Source of the DNA: Acidimicrobium sp.
Lineage (GTDB): Bacteria > Actinomycetota > Acidimicrobiia > Acidimicrobiales > Ilumatobacteraceae
NCBI GenBank assembly: GCA_003535455.1
Contig: DOHD01000086.1
Span: forward strand, 2,539-8,549
Direction: 5' to 3'
Length of the DNA: 6,011 nt
Shown here: positions 1 to 5,575 of the stretch, piece by piece
How the letters are laid out: each line of letters begins with the position of its first letter
Position numbering within the stretch: the first letter of the stretch is position 1
Program-made: the position numbers and the translations under genes
The notes under the pieces: model-generated
What the model saw: the letters and a program-made list of their open reading frames with translations, nothing else
What the model was told of the DNA's origin: nothing
Databases searched by the model: none

Positions 1-1368
1 CAACATTTCGCCACGATTTGGCTTCTGCCAATTTTGCTGTGGATGATTGACGTCGCACGTGATGCTTTGCGTGCCCCGTGGGCACTGGCGTCGATTTTAT
101 TAATCGGCCTAGTTGGTGGAAAGGTTTCGCACGCCGCAGTCGCGCTTGTTGCAATTTTGGGCTTCGAAGTGATTCGATTTTTTCAGAGACGCGAATTGCG
201 TCGAAGTATTTTGCTTGAGTCTGTCGTGGCAGTGGTGACTGTCATAGGCGCAACTCTGTTTCTCTTTGGTACCGGTGGCTCGTTGACTTGGCGCCCTGCC
301 AGTTGGGTGCCATATGTTCAGGGCGATCTTTACGATTTTCACGGCATCAAGTTGGTGCTGGCTACGACGATCTTGCTTATTGGAATGCTGAGCATTGTTT
401 TTGTCGCCTTGCTTCGAGGAATGTTTCAAGACAAGAATCTCAGTTCGGTGTTCGCTGGCGTCTTATCGTCGGTGATTGCAGGTGTTGGTTTGAGTAACTT
501 TTCAAATTTCCCGACCGACCCAAACGGTCTATTTTTTGTTCATTCACCACTGATAATTGCATTTGCGCTAATCGTTACACAACTATTTTTGGGCTCAGAC
601 TCAAAAGGTTCGAGAATTTCGATTTCTCCAAATTTCAGATTGGCATCAGTGATTGGTGGTTGCGCGCTGCTCTTGGGTGTCGTGATTCCTGATTTGAATT
701 CAGGCTCAGTTTCAGCAGTACTTTTGCGAACGTCACGATCTCTGACACCGGTCATCGCTTTTCTGTTAATTATTTTGTTGCTTTTCGTTCGCAAGATAAC
801 CCGTACGGCAACCCAAGTCAGCCTCTATTCATTAGCACTTGCTTCGTTGATAGTGATTTCGGTTGGGTCCTTTGTTGTGAAAACAGGTTTTGATATTCCA
901 AAGAATTACAGAAATTTTGAACAAGATGGCCCCACATTTGTTGAGTCACCCGATCTTCGTGCGTTAAGCATTTGGTTCGATGAAAACTCAACGAGCGAAG
1001 ATATTTATGCCTCAAACTACTTTTGCGAAGGCTCTGCATGTTCTTCGGCCGACTATTCAAGAAAGTCTCTGGTGGCGGCAATAATCAAACGGCGGTCATT
1101 GCTGCAATCACCGTGGTTGGCTGCCAGCTATTCATCCGGCGGTAAAGAAACCGAGCAAAGTGACTTTAGCGATCGACTTTTAGTTTCAGTTAGCTTCGCC
1201 ACTGCGCCAACCCAAGTCGAGGTTATGTTGCTGAAAAATTGGGGCGTTGATTGGTATGTAGTTGATTTAGAAGTTTCTCCGACAAATTATTGGGCAAATT
1301 CAGATGCGAAAGTTTACGATAGCAACTCATATTTGGTGATTGATCTCAACAAGGTGAGGCTTGACTAG
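1..1368 (+). CDS. Polytopic membrane protein, probable GT-C-like glycosyltransferase (C-terminal part, cut by window start)
   Basis: The reading frame is open from base 1 with no stop, so this is the 3' part of a longer gene; the in-frame TTG at 34 lies inside a membrane helix and is not a credible start. The 455 visible residues hold about ten hydrophobic segments up to roughly residue 295, then a soluble C-terminal domain of about 155 residues. It is a paralogue of the 748-residue protein at 3329-5575: visible residue 1 aligns with its residue 312, and K41, S43-H44, H181 and the LNSGS motif (232-236) fall at exactly equivalent places with no net gap. Full length is therefore predicted near 766 residues. 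The C-terminal domain has a C-x4-C (C342, C347) in a 13-residue insertion absent from the paralogue. Membrane-embedded sugar transfer from a polyprenyl-linked donor is inferred from architecture and the neighbouring GT2 gene; the family is not recognised with certainty. It ends in TAG, overlapping the convergent epimerase gene by 4 bp. Confidence 0.85.
   Translation, partial: QHFATIWLLPILLWMIDVARDALRAPWALASILLIGLVGGKVSHAAVALVAILGFEVIRFFQRRELRRSILLESVVAVVTVIGATLFLFGTGGSLTWRPASWVPYVQGDLYDFHGIKLVLATTILLIGMLSIVFVALLRGMFQDKNLSSVFAGVLSSVIAGVGLSNFSNFPTDPNGLFFVHSPLIIAFALIVTQLFLGSDSKGSRISISPNFRLASVIGGCALLLGVVIPDLNSGSVSAVLLRTSRSLTPVIAFLLIILLLFVRKITRTATQVSLYSLALASLIVISVGSFVVKTGFDIPKNYRNFEQDGPTFVESPDLRALSIWFDENSTSEDIYASNYFCEGSACSSADYSRKSLVAAIIKRRSLLQSPWLAASYSSGGKETEQSDFSDRLLVSVSFATAPTQVEVMLLKNWGVDWYVVDLEVSPTNYWANSDAKVYDSNSYLVIDLNKVRLD
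1365..1368. other. Convergent gene overlap: two TAG stops sharing a CTAG palindrome
   Basis: The plus-strand membrane-protein gene stops with TAG at 1366-1368, and the minus-strand epimerase gene stops with TAG read from 1367-1365. The two stop codons share the self-complementary CTAG, so there is no intergenic DNA. No hairpin followed by a T-run is seen on either side; termination must occur inside the opposing gene or by factor. Confidence 0.9.
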
Positions 1369-2282
1369 CGATTTGAACTGCCAGCGAGAGACTCGAGAGT
1401 TTTAGCCATGCCCGACGACAGCGACTTGAATCTTCGCTGATCAATCTCTGTTCTGACGTTTGATTTGAAATGAAGTTTCAATGGTTGTAGCGATGTACGT
1501 TCATTTACGCCCAAAGAAATTAATGGTCGACGTTTGAACACTTCATAGCTTGTGCGAATAATTGTTGCAACCGTGACACTTTGAGGGGCCGCAAATATCT
1601 TTATGCACATGTCATCGTCTTGATCCATGAACTCGGCAATCATCGCTGCAGCATCATCAACGTAAAGATAATTTCGAGCAGTTTGCAACGGCACAAATAT
1701 ATTCAGCGGTCTTTTAGTCAAGTTCGATTTACATAGTTGAGAAATCAGACCTTGACTTTTGGTCAAATTCTGACCTGGGCCATAGAGGTTGGTAATTCGA
1801 CCAATCAAGCACCCTATTTTCAGTTGTCGTGAATGTTTTTTGAAAATTTCTTCGTGAGCCAACTTTCCGAGTCCATATGTTGAGATCGGGCTTGGCGTCG
1901 AGTCTTCATTGATTACAAGATTTGACGTTCCTGCGTAAATGCCGCCAGCCGAAGATGCGAAAAACATTTTGCCGTGGATATCTCTTGGTCTGAAGTCACC
2001 GATCGCTTCAAAAACCGCGTTGATTAATTCGGCTTCGCGGGCGATCTCGCTTTCGGTCGAGCCGACGATTGAACGCCCAGCACACCAAGCGATTGACCAC
2101 TCTCGTTGTCCGACTTTTTCGAAAAACTCGACGCAATCTTGTCTCAATGACTCAATCGCTGACTTTTGGTTTAGCCATTGAGTTTTGGCTTTTGGCACCC
2201 AAATTGCGTGCGTTTTAGCCAATTCACGCTCAAGACTGTGACCGAGCAATCCGTGTCGACCAATAACCCACGCGTTACGAAT
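1365..2282 (-). CDS. NAD-dependent epimerase/dehydratase (extended SDR, nucleotide-sugar type)
   Basis: Predicted to interconvert or dehydrate an NDP-sugar in the cytosol; the exact substrate cannot be read from sequence. With a start at 2282 the product is 305 residues, typical of a compact extended SDR. It opens MRNAWVIGRHGLLGHSLERE, with the nucleotide-binding G-x2-G-x2-G at residues 8-14. Further family marks are the SSAGGIYAG segment (110-118, active-site Ser region), the catalytic Y-x3-K as YGLGK (136-140), NLYGPGQN (165-172), and RNYLYVDDAA (203-212), the usual 'R-[DN]-[FY]-[ILV]-[YH]-V-x-D' stretch before the C-terminal substrate domain. The first ordinary start codon is TTG at 2249, which would delete half of the glycine motif, so I place the start at ATT (2282). 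It lies 8 nt after the stop of the GT2 gene, so the two are probably co-transcribed and translationally coupled. Its last 4 bases overlap the convergent gene on the plus strand. Confidence 0.88.
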   Translation of the reverse strand: MRNAWVIGRHGLLGHSLERELAKTHAIWVPKAKTQWLNQKSAIESLRQDCVEFFEKVGQREWSIAWCAGRSIVGSTESEIAREAELINAVFEAIGDFRPRDIHGKMFFASSAGGIYAGTSNLVINEDSTPSPISTYGLGKLAHEEIFKKHSRQLKIGCLIGRITNLYGPGQNLTKSQGLISQLCKSNLTKRPLNIFVPLQTARNYLYVDDAAAMIAEFMDQDDDMCIKIFAAPQSVTVATIIRTSYEVFKRRPLISLGVNERTSLQPLKLHFKSNVRTEIDQRRFKSLSSGMAKTLESLAGSSNR

Positions 2283-2291
2283 TTGCTCTTC
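2280..2291 (-). promoter_or_regulatory. Non-canonical ATT start with adjacent GAAGAG ribosome-binding site (candidate)
   Basis: On the minus strand the epimerase frame is open from the stop at 2318-2316 but has no ATG, GTG or TTG before the Rossmann glycine motif. An ATT at 2282-2280 would give an ideal N-terminus (M-R-N-A-W-V-I-G). The purine run GAAGAG at 2291-2286 lies 3 nt upstream, overlapping the last base of the GT2 stop TAG (2293-2291). The spacing is short for a Shine-Dalgarno element, so coupling to the upstream gene may supply the ribosomes. ATA at 2294-2292 is another possible start. Confidence 0.5.
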
Positions 2292-3316
2292 TATTTCTGA
2301 ACTTCTTTTCTCAAATCAATTCGTGGACTCGACCGAATTACGTACAACGGCTTGCCGATGACGGTGCGAACAACTATTCCGAGGTATTCGGCCAAAATAC
2401 CGAGCGCAAGAAGAATCAATCCACTAAAAAACAGCACGATGACCGTCATTGAAGTCCAACCAGCAACCGGTATTTCGTTCGCGACCCGACGATACACAAC
2501 AACAAGACCACCGACTATTGCAAGAGCAGATGATCCGACGCCCAAAAAAGTGACTGCACGCAGCGGGCGAGTGCCCGAACTGAGCACGAGGCGCCAAAAG
2601 TGGCTCAGGAGAGTTCGAAACGAGTAGCCACTTCGTTGACGTAACTCGGGACGACTTGCAATCTTGCAAGTTTCAATATTGTCGACCACCCAAGTCAAAG
2701 CGACATCCAGGTAGACACCATTGCCCGCATAGGCGCTAACCGTGCGCGCCAATTCGCCGTCGATAAGTCTGAAACTTGAAAATCGTTTCATTTGCTTTGG
2801 CAAGAGAATCTTCATTGCGATCAACTTGGCTAGTTGTGAAAATTTATTACGCCAATTTCTGTGCGAAGAAATATCACCAAATTCGGCGTAGACAAGTTCG
2901 GCTTTCGTATTTTCTGCAACTTGAAGAAGTTTGAAGATGTCTTCAGGCGCATGTTGGCCATCTTCATCCATTGTCACGACCCATTCACATCGACTCGACG
3001 ACATTCCAGCCAAGGTTGCGGCGTGTTGTCCATAGTTTCGCGACAGCCAAATTGGGGTTATCCAATCATGGTGTGTCGAGAGCTCATGGATGAGTTTTGA
3101 TGAGCCGTCCTGACTGAAGTCATCAACGAGAATCACTTCGTCGATCAAGAATTGACTTGAAAACTTAGACTTCATCGTGTCGCGTACCTGGCTGATCTCA
3201 GAAATCAGGGTACTGAGAGTCAAATTTCCCTGATAAACGGGGATGACGATCGAAATCGTTTTGGGCTCTTTAGCCCCTGAGTTTGTCATCTCGCTCACGT
3301 ACATAATGTAGTTCAC
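2291..3316 (-). CDS. Polyprenyl-phosphate glycosyltransferase, GT2 family (DPM1/ArnC/GtrB-like)
   Basis: Predicted to move a sugar from an NDP-sugar to a polyprenyl phosphate on the inner face of the cytoplasmic membrane, making the lipid-linked donor for an extracytoplasmic transferase. In 341 residues it shows the GT-A start ISIVIPVYQG (21-30), ILVDDFSQDGS (62-72), SRNYGQHAATLAG (92-104), the metal/nucleotide-binding MDEDGQHAPED (116-126), SFRLIDGELA (181-190) and R-x-SGYSFR (227-234), followed by two membrane helices near 254-275 and 286-310, as in ArnC and GtrB. The start is uncertain: GTG at 3316 is the longest frame, but ATG 3304, GTG 3298 or ATG 3289 would all leave the domain intact. 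GTG 3298 fits a leaderless transcript from a TACATT box, and ATG 3289 gives a typical short lead into the first strand. It heads a minus-strand operon with the epimerase gene and diverges from the large membrane-protein gene. Confidence 0.92.
   Translation of the reverse strand: MNYIMYVSEMTNSGAKEPKTISIVIPVYQGNLTLSTLISEISQVRDTMKSKFSSQFLIDEVILVDDFSQDGSSKLIHELSTHHDWITPIWLSRNYGQHAATLAGMSSSRCEWVVTMDEDGQHAPEDIFKLLQVAENTKAELVYAEFGDISSHRNWRNKFSQLAKLIAMKILLPKQMKRFSSFRLIDGELARTVSAYAGNGVYLDVALTWVVDNIETCKIASRPELRQRSGYSFRTLLSHFWRLVLSSGTRPLRAVTFLGVGSSALAIVGGLVVVYRRVANEIPVAGWTSMTVIVLFFSGLILLALGILAEYLGIVVRTVIGKPLYVIRSSPRIDLRKEVQK
3305..3310 (-). promoter_or_regulatory. Candidate -10 box (TACATT) for the GT2-epimerase operon
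   Basis: On the minus strand TACATT (3310-3305) matches TANNNT. The -12 to -7 rule puts the transcript start at 3298, the first base of an in-frame GTG (residue 7 of the longest GT2 frame). This would make the GT2 mRNA leaderless as well and move its start from 3316 to 3298. Support is positional only. Confidence 0.33.
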
Positions 3317-3322
3317 TAAAGT
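3317..3322 (+). promoter_or_regulatory. Candidate -10 box (TAAAGT) for the large membrane-protein gene
   Basis: TAAAGT fits the TANNNT pattern of bacterial -10 elements and ends exactly 6 nt before the ATG at 3329. If the first transcribed base is +1, this hexamer occupies -12 to -7, so transcription would begin at the A of ATG and give a leaderless mRNA. No strong Shine-Dalgarno precedes that ATG, which agrees with this. No convincing -35 box is seen. Confidence 0.4.
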
Positions 3323-3328
3323 GTTTCA

Positions 3329-5575
3329 ATGAGTTCGAAAGCGCGCAATTTAGCCGTGGCGCTGGTTGGCATCTTACTTTTATTGATGCTTGCTGATGTG
3401 TCGTTTTCTGAGTCGATACGAGTTTTGGCGGTGTGCACGCTTCAGGTATTTTCGGGGGCATTTTTTGTTTCGAGGGTTTGGTACCGCCGAAGGCTAAAAA
3501 TTGAAGAATTCATTGGTCTTGGGTTCGTCGTTGGCGTGACTTTTTCAGTAGTCAGCGAACAAGTTTTTCTTAATTCGTCAATTAGTTCGATTGGCTGGGC
3601 GTTTCCGTGTGTTGTTGCCGGCGTTTGGTACCTTGTCGGTAAAAAAAGATCGACTTCAGAAATTTTCGATGAGTTTGTCGACAACGCAAACAACTTGGTT
3701 TGGCTGGGTATCGGTGTTCTTGCTGTTCTTGGCCCCGAGTGGTACTGGCCAGCGATACCAGCAGTGCTTATAGCAGTCGCACAAATAATTAAAATCAGTC
3801 AAGATCCGCGACGCTTTGCGTTTCGATTCAAAATACAGTTGGTTGGCGCCTTCAGATTGCTCGCCGTCGTGGTGCTTGGATTAGGCGTTTACATTCGGCC
3901 ATTTTCATGGTGGATCGAAGATAGCGACTTTGGATTCTTCGAAGCGCTAACAGTTTCGTTTTCGAACTGGGGCATCAACGGAAATTCACTGGCAGTTGGG
4001 TCTTCGATCAAATACCACTGGTTCGTCTATGCGTGGATGGGCAGCGTCACCAAGGCGGCTCATCTGCCGAGTTGGGTGATGCTTTCGCGAGCAGGAATAG
4101 TCATCGGTGTGGTGGCCGTTGTCAGTCTGGCGTGGACTGCCATTTCATATTTTTGCCGCAGCTACATGGCGCGCATAATTGCATTTTTGCTGTTCTGTTT
4201 TTTTGATTCATATCCGTCTTGGGGTTCGGGTTTTAGAATTGGGTTGATTTCATCGCCGAGTCAATTAATCGGCTTTGCTTGGCTGCTCGCCATTCTGGTT
4301 CTGCTGATCGAGCAACAAAAACAGAGAGTCAAATACTCGCCGATCTTATTTACTGTCTTATTCGCCGGCGCGATGTTGAGCAAGATATCGCACGGAGTCG
4401 TCGGTCTATCAGGGCTGTTATTTCTTGTAGTAGTCGAATCAATTTCAAAAAAGAAAATTACAACGCATCGGTTATTAGATATTGCGGCATCAGCTGCAAC
4501 CGTTGTTGGTCTGTTTTTTGCGTTTTACTATGGCGCCAACAACGCCGCACTCTCGCCCCTCAAGTTTCCCGCCGCCATTCAAGGCGAACTTTCTATTTAT
4601 TCGGGAGCGTTCATTTTTGTCGCTGCAGGTTTTTTAATTCTCGGTCTTATTAATTTTCAACTGATTTCAGTGGCTGGTGGCTTACTAGATAAATCAATTC
4701 GAAATGATGCAGTTTTTATATTTTGTATTGGCACTGGGGTTTCTGGAGTTTTACTCTCATTGATGATTGACGTTTATATGGGCGCTCAGCTCTATTTTCT
4801 TCATTCGGCGACGATAATTATTTTGATTTTCTCCGCGTGCTTTACAGCTGAGACGGTAATTTCAATTTGTCAGAAATATCGTGTCACGAGAAATTTAGTG
4901 TTATTGATTGCAATTGGGCTCTTGTCTTCTGCACTTGCATGGCTAACACCAAGCCTCAACTCTGGCAGCAAGATTGCGATACTTTTACGGCTCTCGAGGT
5001 CCATGGTTTTTCTTGTGCCACTAACCTTTTCTTTACTGTTTGCAGTGCTTCCGACAAAGTTTAAGAAGTTGCCTGCGGCAATCGGGTTTATTTCTTTAAG
5101 CCTCGCGAGTCTTGGGGTTGGATTTTACGGTTCCAATTGGTGGGTTGTTCTTAACAGAGAGTTCTCAAGCTTTGATCGTAATCAACAGGCGAATCTCGGG
5201 TCGCAAGAATTGAACAATGCAATGCAGTGGCTCAAAGCTCAATCTGGCCAAGATGATGTATTCGCGTCAAACAACGACAGTTTTTTGCTCAGCGCACTTT
5301 CGCAACGCCGTGGATTTTTGCAGAGTAAATATATATTGCGTCGGCATACGGTTTTCACGGCTGATTGGGAGGGCGAACTTGACTCTCGTGGGGATTTACT
5401 GACCCAAATATTTTCTGAGCCAAGTGAATCAAATCTTCGGCAAATTGCAGATCGGGGTGTTCGCTGGCTGGTCGTCGAAAAAACAAAGTTGACTTCTAAT
5501 GTGTTAAAAAGTTTCGGTACTGCAAGTTTTGAAAACGACGAATATTTGATTTTAGATTTGAGCTTGTTGGCTTAG
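3329..5575 (+). CDS. Large polytopic membrane protein, probable GT-C-like glycosyltransferase
   Basis: This complete 748-residue protein has roughly fifteen hydrophobic segments between residues 8 and 600 and a soluble C-terminal domain (about 605-748) that is probably extracytoplasmic. After the N-terminal helices comes WWIEDSDFGFFEAL (194-207), an acidic stretch that could hold the catalytic acid expected of a GT-C enzyme, then IKYHWFVYAWMG (227-238). Shared with the paralogue at 1-1368 are SKISH (351-355), YFLHS (489-493), P-x-LNSGS-x2-A-x-LLR-x-SRS (541-558), VFASN (644-648), QRRGFLQS (659-666), GVRWLVVE (710-717) and EYLILDL (738-744). I do not recognise a named family, so the transferase role rests on topology and on the adjacent polyprenyl-phosphate GT2 gene. 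ATG 3329 is the first start after an in-frame TAA at 3317; it lacks a clear Shine-Dalgarno, suggesting leaderless translation. The 3' end overlaps the convergent EamA gene by 24 bp. Confidence 0.9.
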   Translation: MSSKARNLAVALVGILLLLMLADVSFSESIRVLAVCTLQVFSGAFFVSRVWYRRRLKIEEFIGLGFVVGVTFSVVSEQVFLNSSISSIGWAFPCVVAGVWYLVGKKRSTSEIFDEFVDNANNLVWLGIGVLAVLGPEWYWPAIPAVLIAVAQIIKISQDPRRFAFRFKIQLVGAFRLLAVVVLGLGVYIRPFSWWIEDSDFGFFEALTVSFSNWGINGNSLAVGSSIKYHWFVYAWMGSVTKAAHLPSWVMLSRAGIVIGVVAVVSLAWTAISYFCRSYMARIIAFLLFCFFDSYPSWGSGFRIGLISSPSQLIGFAWLLAILVLLIEQQKQRVKYSPILFTVLFAGAMLSKISHGVVGLSGLLFLVVVESISKKKITTHRLLDIAASAATVVGLFFAFYYGANNAALSPLKFPAAIQGELSIYSGAFIFVAAGFLILGLINFQLISVAGGLLDKSIRNDAVFIFCIGTGVSGVLLSLMIDVYMGAQLYFLHSATIIILIFSACFTAETVISICQKYRVTRNLVLLIAIGLLSSALAWLTPSLNSGSKIAILLRLSRSMVFLVPLTFSLLFAVLPTKFKKLPAAIGFISLSLASLGVGFYGSNWWVVLNREFSSFDRNQQANLGSQELNNAMQWLKAQSGQDDVFASNNDSFLLSALSQRRGFLQSKYILRRHTVFTADWEGELDSRGDLLTQIFSEPSESNLRQIADRGVRWLVVEKTKLTSNVLKSFGTASFENDEYLILDLSLLA
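5552..5575. other. Convergent 24-bp gene overlap
   Basis: The plus-strand membrane-protein gene ends with TAG at 5573-5575, and the minus-strand EamA-family gene ends with TAA read from 5554-5552. The last 24 bases are therefore coding on both strands. No intrinsic terminator fits here. Confidence 0.85.

Larger units (their letters stand above)
3300..3323. promoter_or_regulatory. Two small dyads in the divergent start region (candidate operator)
   Basis: The short gap between the divergent genes contains an 11-bp perfect palindrome TACATAATGTA (3300-3310, arms of five around a central A). A second dyad, CACT-AA-AGTG (3314-3323), follows it. They cover the candidate -10 boxes of both directions, so a regulator bound here could affect both genes. 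Short AT-rich palindromes also arise by chance, and no regulator gene is visible nearby. Confidence 0.3.

Noticed and set aside
34..1368. TTG at 34 as the start of the first membrane protein
   Set aside because: The frame is open to base 1, the residues before the TTG continue a hydrophobic helix and align with residues 312-322 of the paralogue; the gene is cut by the window edge.
1939..2181. Small plus-strand open frame antisense to the epimerase gene
   Set aside because: It lies wholly opposite a conserved SDR domain, with no ribosome-binding site or motif of its own.
1365..2249. TTG at 2249 as the epimerase start
   Set aside because: It would remove the first two glycines of the nucleotide-binding motif, which are encoded in frame immediately upstream.
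2319..2337. Inverted repeat AATTCG...CGAATT near the end of the GT2 gene
   Set aside because: It consists of 6-bp arms in coding sequence with no T-run; TTCG/CGAA-containing words are frequent throughout this window.
2775..2790. TGAAA-ATCG-TTTCA hairpin
   Set aside because: This is a short 5-bp stem inside the GT2 coding region with no terminator or regulatory context.
4279..4653. 124-residue plus-strand open frame inside the large membrane-protein gene
   Set aside because: It is a frame shadow, rich in Arg, Ser and Cys with no recognisable motif; the host frame is supported by paralogue alignment.
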